This document shows, piece by piece, positions 8,178-16,104 of a DNA stretch of 64,000 bases. The stretch is from Streptomyces radiopugnans (lineage in GTDB: Bacteria; Actinomycetota; Actinomycetes; Streptomycetales; Streptomycetaceae). The notes under the pieces were generated by a model. It was not told the DNA's origin. It saw nothing but the letters and a program-made list of their open reading frames with translations, and made no database searches. Each line of letters opens with the position of its first letter. The first letter of the stretch is position 1. Both the position numbers and the translations under genes were made by a program. The DNA lies in contig NZ_FOET01000002.1 in the NCBI RefSeq assembly GCF_900110735.1, forward strand, positions 373,733 to 437,732, read 5' to 3'.

Positions 8178-8579
8178 ATGGCCCCAACCCAAGAGGATCT
8201 GTACACCGCCCAGGCCCGCTCCCTGCACGGCACCGGCCGGGTGGACGTCTCCGGGAGGGCCGGCCTCCCGGTCGGCGCCCCCGGCGAGCTGGGCGGCAGC
8301 GGGCACGGGTACGACCCCGAGCAGCTGTACGCGGCCGCGCTGGCCACCTGTCTGCACCAGGCGCTGGTCATCGCGGCCACCGAGACCGGCGTGGACCCGT
8401 CCGGCAGCGAGGTGACCGCCCGCGTCCGGCTCAGCAACGGCGGCGCCCAGCACTACCGCTTCGACGCCACCGCCGACGTCTCGCTGCCCTCCGCCGAAGG
8501 GGAACGGCGCAGTCGCGTCATCGAACAGGCCCTGCGCATCTGCCCGATCAGCGACCAGCTCGATCCTCCCCCGGCGTGA
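8178..8579 (+). CDS. ohr: Organic hydroperoxide resistance protein (Ohr/OsmC family)
   Basis: 133 residues. Ohr is a dimeric thiol peroxidase that reduces organic hydroperoxides using a pair of reactive cysteines. Both are present: Cys58 in LYAAALATCLHQAL and Cys122 in ICPIS. YDPEQLYAAALATC is the central helix motif. Lipoyl-containing proteins normally recycle Ohr. No MarR-type OhrR gene is adjacent, so regulation is not visible here. The last 32 bp overlap, tail to tail, the 3' end of the binding-protein-like gene on the other strand. OsmC subfamily membership cannot be wholly excluded, but length and CPIS favour Ohr. Confidence 0.88.
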   Translation: MAPTQEDLYTAQARSLHGTGRVDVSGRAGLPVGAPGELGGSGHGYDPEQLYAAALATCLHQALVIAATETGVDPSGSEVTARVRLSNGGAQHYRFDATADVSLPSAEGERRSRVIEQALRICPISDQLDPPPA

Positions 8580-10182
8580 CGCACTCCTCGGGCGGCTTCC
8601 GGCGGGTACCCTCTCGCTGGGGGACGCACACGACCTCGACCAGGAACGGCTCGGCCGATTCCCTTCCCTCCGGTCCCTGATCGGGTCCCCCTTCGGCCCG
8701 CTGCTCAAGTCTGAGGACGGGAATGGCCTTCTCCTTCGGGTTGCCGTCCTCCTCGAAGGCCAGGAACCCGCTGGCGCCGGGCACCCGGTCGCCGTCCATC
8801 ACCTGGAACATGCCGCCCACCGTCTCGCCGTTCACGGGGATGCCGCTCCTGGCCGCCATCCGCGCACCGTGGACGGCGGTCAGCACCGCATCGTGGGCCA
8901 TCATCGCCTGGCCGTCGTCACGTGAGTCCCCCGGGAACAGCTCCGCCAGCCGCTTCGGCCGCTTCTCCGCGTCCTTCGACGCCTCCCCCGCCACCGGGCT
9001 TCCCTCGTCCTCCCCGCCCTCGCGGAAGTACCAGATCGTCGCCGGGGAGACCCCCCGGGACCCCTTCTTCCACATGTCGGGGTGGGCCAGCCCGGTATAG
9101 AGCACACGGATACCGTTGCGAGCCGCCTGCTCCATCTCGTCGCTGGTGAGGTTGGTGGTGTCGTCGCCGGTCATCACCGTGAACTTCCGGTCCTGGCACC
9201 TGGAGCGGTTGGCCAACGAGTTGAGGAAGCGGGTGAGGTGCCGACCGCGGCCGGCGAAGTAGATCACATCATGCTTGTAGTCACACATCTGCCCGGATAT
9301 CTGGGACAGCTGGGTCTCCCAGGCATCGGAGAGCGAGGAGTCGAACACCTTGGTCTCGACGACCAGCTCCGGCCTTCTCCCGTCTTCGGTGAACTCCCGG
9401 GTGAAGTCCCCGCTGAGGGTACTGGCGTACAGATTCTCCCTGGCCTTGTCCTCGACCACCATGACACGGTGGCCGCTCTCCCGTTTCCTGAGGTATCTGG
9501 CCGCGGCCCACGCCTCGTTCGCGTTGGTCGGAGCCACCCGGACGAAGCCCTCCATCTCGCGGATGTTGGTGGCGGTCATGGTGCCGGCCACCGTGGCCAC
9601 CCCCTCCCTCGAAAGCCTCTGCACGGCTTGCTGGTTGCGCTGGGTGCTGGGGCCGAGACCGGTCACCGCCACCAGCCTCTCCCCGGACTTCCGCCCGATC
9701 AGCTCCCCGACCGTGTGCTCCCAGTACCGGGATCCGCTGCCCACGTTGGCGACCAGCAGCCTGACCAGGGGCTTGCCGCTCAGGTCCCAGCGGTTGGCCC
9801 GGCGCTGGGCCAGATAGGCGCCCTGGAGTTCGTGCTTCACCGATTCCACCGGGTTGCTGTCGGTCTCCCCGGGCGTCAGGGTGGTCATGTAGGCGATGCT
9901 GACGTAGGGCGCGCCCCGCTCGCTCTCCTTGGCGACGAACTCGTTCTCGGCCTTGATCATCCGCATCACGTCGTCGAATTCCCCGTCGAAGGAGTACGAG
10001 CCGTCGGTCACCCCGACGCACTCTCCCGACGACCCCTTCTTCACCACGCCGTCCGCGCACCGCGCCCACCACTTGTAGGCCACCGGCAGCGCCACCGCGA
10101 GGACGGCCAGCACCACCGCCGCGACGGCGACGCGCCTGGCGGTGCGCAGGGACACCCTAGGACCGGCCACGCCTCTCACCAC
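8548..10182 (-). CDS. Membrane-anchored periplasmic-binding-protein-like protein (type I fold, LivK-like)
   Basis: 544 residues. A single N-terminal membrane segment (about 13-34, VAVAAVVLAVLAVALPVAY) is followed by a large extracellular domain resembling type I periplasmic-binding proteins of the branched-chain amino-acid receptor family (VTGLGPSTQRNQQAVQRLSREGVATVAGTMTATNI; later VVEDKARENLYASTLSGDFTREF and MMAHDAVLTAVHGAR). No lipobox is seen and there is no permease or transporter ATPase nearby, so it is more likely a tethered sensor than a transport component. The start GTGGTGA overlaps the stop of the ATPase-like gene, so the two are translated together. It has extra Cys (CADG...GECVG near the membrane; CDYKHD, SRCQDRK) that might form disulfides. 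Function unknown. Confidence 0.7.
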   Translation of the reverse strand: MVRGVAGPRVSLRTARRVAVAAVVLAVLAVALPVAYKWWARCADGVVKKGSSGECVGVTDGSYSFDGEFDDVMRMIKAENEFVAKESERGAPYVSIAYMTTLTPGETDSNPVESVKHELQGAYLAQRRANRWDLSGKPLVRLLVANVGSGSRYWEHTVGELIGRKSGERLVAVTGLGPSTQRNQQAVQRLSREGVATVAGTMTATNIREMEGFVRVAPTNANEAWAAARYLRKRESGHRVMVVEDKARENLYASTLSGDFTREFTEDGRRPELVVETKVFDSSLSDAWETQLSQISGQMCDYKHDVIYFAGRGRHLTRFLNSLANRSRCQDRKFTVMTGDDTTNLTSDEMEQAARNGIRVLYTGLAHPDMWKKGSRGVSPATIWYFREGGEDEGSPVAGEASKDAEKRPKRLAELFPGDSRDDGQAMMAHDAVLTAVHGARMAARSGIPVNGETVGGMFQVMDGDRVPGASGFLAFEEDGNPKEKAIPVLRLEQRAEGGPDQGPEGRESAEPFLVEVVCVPQREGTRRKPPEECVTPGEDRAGR

Positions 10183-12149
10183 CTGTCCGCGGCGGTCAGC
10201 GGGTGCCGCCAGTGCCGGTAACGCTCGGCCTCGTCATACAGAGCCACGATGTCGCTCCCCCTCAGTTCGGACAACCGGTCGTACTTGCCGGCTATCACGT
10301 TGTTCAGCCGCATCCCCGGGTCGCCGAGCGGGTCGCTCCACAACCAGCGCGCGTACACCAGCCCCCGGATCACCAGGGTGTCGGTGATCAACCGCGCGGG
10401 TTCCTCAGGCGCAAGTTCACCCAGCAGCGCCAGTGCGGGACGGTCCACGGGCAGGCGGTTGGGCGCCGCGGTGACGGTGTTGAACGTGTCCAGCCAGTCG
10501 GCGGCGCTCCACTCGCGGAACCGGACGACCAGGCGGCTCACCACTTCGTCGATCCGGTGCGCGGCCAGCCGGTGGTAGAGCGCATCCGCCTCCCGGCCCT
10601 CCGCCTGGAAGTGGTCACCCAGCAGGTCGTGGGTGGTGGTCCAGGCGTCCGGGTCGGCAGCCAGCCGCCATAGCAGCAGCCTGCGCAACCAGGGGTGCAG
10701 GCACGGCTCCGGCCGCTCCGGGTCGAGCAGCCACCGCGAGCGGACCTCGCTGAAGACCGGCTCGTCGGAACTCCCGGGAACCGTCGCGCCCAGGACCCTG
10801 CTGCCCACCGCCAGGTCGCCGGCCGCCGAGTACCTGACGAGCGCGGCGCGTTGTGCTGCGGAGAATCCCTCCAGCAGGCGTTCCAGCGCCACGTCGGCCA
10901 GGGGGAGCCCCCGAGCGCTGCGCAACCTGCGGCCGGGCAGGGCACGGAGCCACAGATCGAACTCGCTGTCGCTGCGGCGGGGTACGTCGGCCCGGTCCAG
11001 TATCTCGGTCACCTGCTGCACCGCCGCGGGCAGGCCGTTGGTGAGCCGGTGCACGAACGGCGCGAGGCCGGAGTGGCGGGGCGAGGCCAGTTCGATGCTG
11101 GTGCGCACCTCGTCCAGGGTGAGGTCGCGCAGCCGCAGCGGATACCACCAGGAGTCGTCGCTGTCGTGGGCGGGCCGGTGCCGGTGCCAGTCGGCGAGCG
11201 AGACGCGGTCGGGGTCGCGCAGCCTCCATGGCCACTGGTCGCCGCTGGACGGACCCCAGTTCTCCGGCCAGCGGTTGGAGCTGCACACCACCGTCATCGG
11301 ATCGCAGGGGGTGCCGGACAGCGCGGCATCGCGGCGGGAACCGGTCAGCAGGTCGAGGAAGAGGTGCCCCTGCTCGGTGTGGCAGTTGTCCAGCAGGACC
11401 AGGCAGGAGGGAGCGGTGAACCAGCGCTCGGCGGCATGGCGCAGATCGTCCAGGAAGGCGGCGAACAGCACCCGGTCGAGGAGCCTCTTCTCCTGCACCG
11501 TGCCGTTGTGGCGCCACATGTTGAGCTCCAGCAGCGCGTCCCACGGGTCCCGGGAGGGCACCAGCGGGTGGTCGCCGAACCACTGCGGGACCCCGGAGAA
11601 CAGCCGCCCCGGCAGACCGCGCCCGCCGCGCCGGGCCGCGTCCCCCAGGATCGCGGCGACCACCGCCGGGGTGCCGCCGGGCGCTCCCAGCGCGCCGCCG
11701 GCGACCTCCAGGAAGGCCGCCAGGTAGTTGCCGTGCTCGGCCTCGGCCTCCTGCCGGAACCGGTCCAGCTGCTGCCGGACGGCCCGCCGCCCCTCCGAAC
11801 GGCTGGACATCCGCAGTTCGTTGTCCGAGGCGAGCAGCCCCATGGTGAGCCGGGGAAAACGCAGGACGCGGTACTGCGGGAGCCTGCGCTCCAGCTGCCG
11901 GGCGATGAGGGCGAGGGCGTGGCGGGGCAGCAGGGCCTGTCCGGAGGCGAAGTTGAGGTACGCGAAGGGGTGTTCGACCCCGAACCGGCCCATGATGACG
12001 CCGTGCGTCTCGCTGGCCCCGCTGCCCCGCGGCCCGACCAGCATCGTCACCGGCCGCTCGGTGCCCGGTGGCTGTCCCAGGCACTCGTCGACCAGACCGA
12101 GGACGCCCCCGCGTCCTCTCATCCACAGCGCAGCCGTCGTCTCCCCCAC
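10176..12149 (-). CDS. P-loop ATPase-like protein with degenerate Walker A
   Basis: About 657 residues from a GTG at 12149, preceded by GGGAGG; the frame is open to 12203, and an ATG at 12122 is also possible. Near the start, PVTMLVGPRGSGASETHG looks like a STAND/AAA-type P-loop, but the catalytic Lys is Ala (GSGAS instead of GxGKS). A Walker-B-like strand follows (SCLVLLDNCHTEQGHLFLDLL) and then TVVCSSNRWP, a sensor-like segment. The C-terminal half is helical and Trp/Arg/Leu-rich, without recognisable repeats or an effector. The stop codon overlaps the start of the membrane-anchored partner, implying a complex or shared pathway. It could be a nucleotide-binding scaffold rather than an active ATPase. 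I do not recognise a characterised family. Confidence 0.65.
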   Translation of the reverse strand: MGETTAALWMRGRGGVLGLVDECLGQPPGTERPVTMLVGPRGSGASETHGVIMGRFGVEHPFAYLNFASGQALLPRHALALIARQLERRLPQYRVLRFPRLTMGLLASDNELRMSSRSEGRRAVRQQLDRFRQEAEAEHGNYLAAFLEVAGGALGAPGGTPAVVAAILGDAARRGGRGLPGRLFSGVPQWFGDHPLVPSRDPWDALLELNMWRHNGTVQEKRLLDRVLFAAFLDDLRHAAERWFTAPSCLVLLDNCHTEQGHLFLDLLTGSRRDAALSGTPCDPMTVVCSSNRWPENWGPSSGDQWPWRLRDPDRVSLADWHRHRPAHDSDDSWWYPLRLRDLTLDEVRTSIELASPRHSGLAPFVHRLTNGLPAAVQQVTEILDRADVPRRSDSEFDLWLRALPGRRLRSARGLPLADVALERLLEGFSAAQRAALVRYSAAGDLAVGSRVLGATVPGSSDEPVFSEVRSRWLLDPERPEPCLHPWLRRLLLWRLAADPDAWTTTHDLLGDHFQAEGREADALYHRLAAHRIDEVVSRLVVRFREWSAADWLDTFNTVTAAPNRLPVDRPALALLGELAPEEPARLITDTLVIRGLVYARWLWSDPLGDPGMRLNNVIAGKYDRLSELRGSDIVALYDEAERYRHWRHPLTAADRW

Positions 12150-12304
12150 CCGGTCCCGCCCTCCCCCGTGACAACGCAACCGTCGGCATACGGAGGATGC
12201 CACGTTCCGTGCGTGAGCGACAGCGGTGGGCGACGGTTTTTCCGGAGGCCTTCCGGATCACCCGGGTCCGCGCCGCCCCGCCGCACGGACCCGGTCCCGC
12301 GGGG

Positions 12305-13162
12305 TCAGCCCTCCCAGGTGTAGAAGCCCCGGCCGGTCTTGCGGCCCAGCTCGCCGCGGGCGACCTTCTCCCGCAGCAGCTCCGGCGGCGCGAAGCGCTC
12401 GCCCAGGGTGTCGTGGAGGTACTCGGCGATGGCCAGGCGCACGTCGAGGCCGACGAGGTCGGTCAGCCGCAGCGGACCCATCGGGTGCTTGTAGCCCAGG
12501 CTCATGGCGGCGTCGATGGCCTCGGGCTCGGCGACGCCCTCCTCCACCATCCGGATCGCCTCCAGGCCGAGGGCCACACCCAGCCGGCTGCTGGCGAAGC
12601 CGGGCGAGTCCCTGACGACGACGTCCTTCTTGCCCAGGGCGCGGACCCACTCCAGGGCCGTCCGCACGGTGTCGTCCGCCGTCCGCCCGGCCACGACCAG
12701 CTCCACCAGGGCGGAGGCGGGCACGGGGTTGAAGAAGTGCATGCCCAGGAACCGCTCGGGGCGGGCCAGCGCGGTGCCGAGCTCGGTGACGGACAGGGAA
12801 CTGGTGTTGGTGGCCAGCACCGTCGTCTCGCCCACGGCCTTCTCCGCGGCGGCGAGCAGCCGGGCCTTGAGGGCCGGATCCTCCGGGACCGCCTCGACGA
12901 CCAGATCGGCGCCGGCGGGCAGGTCGTCCACGGTGGTGACGGTGGTGACGCGCGCCAGGACCCGTTCGGCCGGCTCCTCCAGCCTGCCGCGCTCGGCGGC
13001 CCGGCGCAGGCCGGTGGCGACGCGCTCCAGGGCCGCCGCGGCGGCCTCCTTCCCGCTCTCCACGACGACCACCGCCGAACCGGCCGTCGCGAAGGACTGC
13101 GCGATGCCCGCGCCCATCCGCCCGCCGCCCACCACGCCGACGGTTCCCGGTGCCGCTGCCAT
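12305..13162 (-). CDS. 3-hydroxyacyl-CoA dehydrogenase (3-hydroxybutyryl-CoA dehydrogenase type)
   Basis: 285 residues, the length of single-domain HBD/PaaH enzymes, which oxidise (S)-3-hydroxyacyl-CoA with NAD+. It has the Rossmann start VGVVGGGRMGAGIAQ, then ATNTSSLSVTEL, the catalytic-His loop GMHFFNPV, DSPGFASSRLG, and the C-terminal helical domain with GYKHPMGPLRLTDLVGLD and GRKTGRGFYTWEG. The ATG at 13162 has GGAGAG upstream; upstream in-frame starts add an Arg-rich, non-family extension. It faces paaI-paaK across a 304-bp promoter region with a palindromic operator, so a role in aerobic phenylacetate degradation (PaaH step) is plausible, but the gene could also serve general beta-oxidation. 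Confidence 0.92.
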   Translation of the reverse strand: MAAAPGTVGVVGGGRMGAGIAQSFATAGSAVVVVESGKEAAAAALERVATGLRRAAERGRLEEPAERVLARVTTVTTVDDLPAGADLVVEAVPEDPALKARLLAAAEKAVGETTVLATNTSSLSVTELGTALARPERFLGMHFFNPVPASALVELVVAGRTADDTVRTALEWVRALGKKDVVVRDSPGFASSRLGVALGLEAIRMVEEGVAEPEAIDAAMSLGYKHPMGPLRLTDLVGLDVRLAIAEYLHDTLGERFAPPELLREKVARGELGRKTGRGFYTWEG

Positions 13163-13365
13163 GAACTCTCCTCGTGTCTGTCGCGTCTGCCGTCGCGTCG
13201 TTCGCCGTGCCCGCCGCGTCCCGCTGTCCCGCGCCCGTCCGTGCGTCCACACGCGCCGTACCCGCGCCGGGACGCACGCCGGGAACAGGGCGACCGTACC
13301 GGCGGGCGTCCCGTCCCTTGACAGGCGGTCCGGGTGTCGGTTTACCTGACGTCGCCGCAAAGCTA

Positions 13366-13379
13366 ACCGAATGGTCGGT
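13366..13379. promoter_or_regulatory. Palindromic operator between 3-hydroxyacyl-CoA dehydrogenase and paaI
   Basis: ACCGA-ATGG-TCGGT is a perfect 5-bp inverted repeat with a 4-bp centre. It lies in the divergent promoter region, about 90 bp before paaI. Fatty-acid and phenylacetate genes of actinobacteria are often controlled by TetR-family repressors binding palindromes of this kind. No regulator gene is adjacent, so the binding protein is not known. Confidence 0.5.
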
Positions 13380-13466
13380 CGGGCTCAAGGGTCGCGGGCC
13401 GGCCACGGCGCCCCGCGGTGTCCCCCAGCGGCCCACGACGGCCCACGACTGAAGTGGTGGAGGCGG

Positions 13467-13928
13467 ATGACACAGCTCACGGAGACCGGACAGGGCCCCG
13501 CCCAGCGGATGTTCGCCGCCGACCGGGCCTCCCGCGGCCTGGGCATGGAGCTGCTCCGGGCCGGGGACGGCTCGGCGGCGGTGCGGATGACGGTGACCGC
13601 GGACATGGTCAACGGCCACGGCGTCGCCCACGGCGGCTATCTGTTCACGCTCGCCGACACCGCGTTCGCCTGCGCCTGCAACAGCCACGGTCCGGTGACG
13701 GTGGCGGCCGGCGCGGACGTCGTCTTCACCGCTCCCGCCCACGAGGGCGACGTGCTGCTGGCCGTCGCCGAGGAGCGCACCCGCTCCGGCCGCAGCGGCG
13801 TCTACGACGTGACCGTCCTGCGGGACGCGGACGGCCGGGTGATCGCCGAGTTCCGCGGACGCAGCCGCACCGTCGGCGAACGCGGCACGGGCGGACGCGG
13901 CACCCCGGCGGGGAAGGAGGCGTCATGA
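13467..13928 (+). CDS. paaI: PaaI-type hotdog-fold acyl-CoA thioesterase
   Basis: 153 residues. The hotdog-fold core shows VNGHGVAHGGYLFTLADTAFACACN, the PaaI motif with the catalytic Asp on the central helix, and ASGAD-like strands after it. PaaI hydrolyses ring-hydroxylated or ring-epoxidised phenylacetyl-CoA and is thought to release CoA from dead-end intermediates. The ATG at 13467 follows GGTGGAGGCGG. The gene overlaps paaK by 4 bp (ATGA), so the two are translationally coupled, which strongly supports the PaaI assignment over a general thioesterase. About 15 C-terminal residues are Gly/Thr-rich filler. Confidence 0.88.
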   Translation: MTQLTETGQGPAQRMFAADRASRGLGMELLRAGDGSAAVRMTVTADMVNGHGVAHGGYLFTLADTAFACACNSHGPVTVAAGADVVFTAPAHEGDVLLAVAEERTRSGRSGVYDVTVLRDADGRVIAEFRGRSRTVGERGTGGRGTPAGKEAS

Positions 13929-15283
13929 GCGGCGGACCGGCCGATACCGCGCCCCCGGCCGCGACTCCGGCCCCTCCGCCGGGCCGGGCGCCCGCACCCG
14001 CCGCGCTGGACGCGGCCGAGCGGATGGACCGCGACGAGCTGCGCGCCCTCCAGCTCGACCGGCTCCGCTCCACCCTGCGGCACGCGTACGAGAACGTGGA
14101 GCACTACCGGCGCGCCTTCGAGGAGGCGGGCGTCACCCCGGAGGACTGCCGCTCCCTGGCGGATCTCGCGCGCTTCCCCTTCACCACCAAGGCCGATCTG
14201 CGCGACACCTACCCCTACGGCATGTTCGCCGTCCCGATGTCGCGGGTGCGCCGGCTGCACGCCTCCAGCGGCACCACCGGACGTCCCACCGTGGTCGGCT
14301 ACACCGAGGGCGACCTGGAGGTGTGGGCGGACGTCGTCGCCCGCTCCATCCGGGCCGCCGGCGGCCGCCCCGGGCACAAGGTGCACATCGCCTACGGCTA
14401 CGGCCTGTTCACCGGCGGGCTGGGCGCGCACTACGGGGCCGAGCGGGCGGGCTGCACCGTCATCCCGGCCTCCGGCGGGATGACGGCCCGCCAGGTGCGG
14501 CTGATCCTGGACTTCCGGCCCGAGATCATCATGGTCACGCCCTCCTACATGCTCGCCCTCCTCGACGAGTTCGAGCGCCAGGGCGTCGACCCGCGCGACT
14601 CCTCCCTGGAGGTCGGGATCTTCGGCGCCGAGCCGTGGACGGAGGGGATGCGCCGTGAGATCGAGGAGCGCGCCGGGCTGCACGCGGTGGACATCTACGG
14701 GCTGTCGGAGGTGATGGGCCCCGGCGTCGCGCAGGAGTGCGTGGAGACCAAGGACGGGCTGCACATCTGGGAGGACCACTTCTACCCGGAGGTCGTGGAT
14801 CCGATCACCGGCGAGGTGCTGCCCGACGGCGAGGAGGGCGAGCTGGTGTTCACCTCGCTGACCAAGCAGGCCCTGCCGGTCGTCCGCTACCGCACCCGCG
14901 ATCTGACGCGGCTGCTGCCGGGCACCGCGCGACCCGCCTTCCGCCGCATGGAGAAGGTCACCGGGCGCTGCGACGACATGATCATCCTGCGCGGGGTCAA
15001 CGTCTTCCCCACCCAGATCGAGGAGATCCTGCTGCGGGTCCCCGGTGTCGCCCCGCACTTCCAGATACGGCTCACCCGCCGTGGCCGGATGGATCACATG
15101 ACCGTGCGCGTCGAGGCCCGCCCGGGCACCGGGCCCGGGCAGCGCGCGGCAGCCGCGGCGGCCATCGCCCGGGACGTCAAGGACGGTGTCGGCATCACCG
15201 TCGACGTCGACGTCGTCGATCCGGAGACCCTGGAGCGCTCGGTGGGCAAGATCCGCCGCGTCGTGGACGCCCGCGAGGGCTGA
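13925..15283 (+). CDS. paaK: Phenylacetate-CoA ligase
   Basis: 452 residues, close to PaaK (about 430-440). It activates phenylacetate to phenylacetyl-CoA with ATP, the entry step of the aerobic Paa route. The adenylate-forming motif SSGTTGRPT is at 114-122. YGYGLFTGGLG and the acyl-binding segment DIYGLSEVMGPGVAQEC are typical of PaaK, as is the C-terminal DDMIILRGVNVFPTQIEEIL. The first ~30 residues are Pro/Ala-rich and beyond the family core. It overlaps paaI. The ring-epoxidising paaABCDE genes are not in this window, so this may be an additional ligase copy or a split pathway. A two-hairpin terminator follows. Confidence 0.93.
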   Translation: MSGGPADTAPPAATPAPPPGRAPAPAALDAAERMDRDELRALQLDRLRSTLRHAYENVEHYRRAFEEAGVTPEDCRSLADLARFPFTTKADLRDTYPYGMFAVPMSRVRRLHASSGTTGRPTVVGYTEGDLEVWADVVARSIRAAGGRPGHKVHIAYGYGLFTGGLGAHYGAERAGCTVIPASGGMTARQVRLILDFRPEIIMVTPSYMLALLDEFERQGVDPRDSSLEVGIFGAEPWTEGMRREIEERAGLHAVDIYGLSEVMGPGVAQECVETKDGLHIWEDHFYPEVVDPITGEVLPDGEEGELVFTSLTKQALPVVRYRTRDLTRLLPGTARPAFRRMEKVTGRCDDMIILRGVNVFPTQIEEILLRVPGVAPHFQIRLTRRGRMDHMTVRVEARPGTGPGQRAAAAAAIARDVKDGVGITVDVDVVDPETLERSVGKIRRVVDAREG

Positions 15284-15305
15284 TCCGGCGGTGTCCCGGG
15301 CCGCG

Positions 15306-15390
15306 GTCCGGGGGCGGCCGGCCGGGCACCCGGTCGGCCGCCCCCGGACTGCGGCGCGCGGCGCGGACTGCGATGATCGCAGTCCGCGCC
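15306..15390 (+). terminator. Two hairpins after paaK
   Basis: Stem one is a perfect 15-bp repeat (15306-15320 with 15335-15349, starting GTCCGGGGGCGGCCG). Stem two pairs 12 bases (15360-15371 with 15379-15390). There is no T-run, as is usual in streptomycetes. Together they would end the paaI-paaK transcript before the next gene at 15421. Confidence 0.75.
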
Positions 15391-15420
15391 GAGGGGGACG
15401 GAAGGGATGGATGGGACACC

Positions 15421-15906
15421 GTGCAGACGTTCCTGCCGCTCCCCGACTTCGCCGGGACCGCCCGTGTGCTCGACGCCCGGCGGCTGGGGAAGCAGCGGGT
15501 GGAGGCCCTGCAGGTGCTGCGCGCCCTGACCGTGCCCGGCTACGGCTGGGCCCGGCACCCGGCCGTGCGCATGTGGACGGGGTACGAGGAGGCGCTGGTC
15601 CGCTACGGCATGGAGATCTGCCGCCACTGGCGCCTGGCGGGACGTGCCGACACCTGCGAGGCGACGATGCTGACCGATCTGCGGCACGCCACCGGCATCG
15701 CCGTCCCCCGCTCCCAGGAGGAGCTGGAGGCGGCCGGCGAGCTGCCGCCCTGGCTGGGCGAGCCGTCCTTCCACCGCAGCCACCGCTCCTCCCTGGTCCG
15801 CAAGGACCCCGGCCACTACGCGCCCCTGTTCCCGGACGTGCCGCCGGACCTGCCCTACGTGTGGCCCGCCTCCGACCGCGGCCCCCGCTCCCGGGAACCG
15901 GGGTGA
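15421..15906 (+). CDS. MSMEG_6728 family protein (pyrimidine-dimer glycosylase-like domain)
   Basis: 161 residues beginning VQTFLPLPDFAGTARVLDARRLGKQRVEALQVL, the characteristic start of the MSMEG_6728 group, which carries the Pyr_excise domain related to the T4 endonuclease V type pyrimidine-dimer glycosylases. Family members start at MQTFLP, so the GTG at 15421 is preferred over an ATG at 15373 that lies inside a terminator hairpin. GGAAGG lies about 15 bases upstream. Conserved blocks include HPAVRMWTGYEEAL and SHRSSLVRKDPGHYAPLFP. A DNA-repair activity has not been shown for this branch, so the function is inferred from the fold only. Single-gene unit. Confidence 0.82.
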   Translation: MQTFLPLPDFAGTARVLDARRLGKQRVEALQVLRALTVPGYGWARHPAVRMWTGYEEALVRYGMEICRHWRLAGRADTCEATMLTDLRHATGIAVPRSQEELEAAGELPPWLGEPSFHRSHRSSLVRKDPGHYAPLFPDVPPDLPYVWPASDRGPRSREPG

Positions 15907-16104
15907 GGGCCCGGCCCGGGGGTACGGGAGGAGGGTGGCGGCGAGCAGGGTCCGCGAGGACCGCGCGGGCGGGGGCGCGGTGGGGTGGGTTTGCGCCTGT
16001 CGCCCCCTCCGCGAGATCGTTGACGTAGAGCAAATGTCCACCTGTGCCGACCGTCGAAGGGGGGACCGGGCGGAGCACCGCGGGTGCCGTGCCCTTGTTC
16101 TTCC

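Noticed and set aside
15373..15420. ATG start for the MSMEG_6728 gene
   Set aside because: It sits in the loop of a terminator hairpin and the family begins at the later GTG (VQTFLP).
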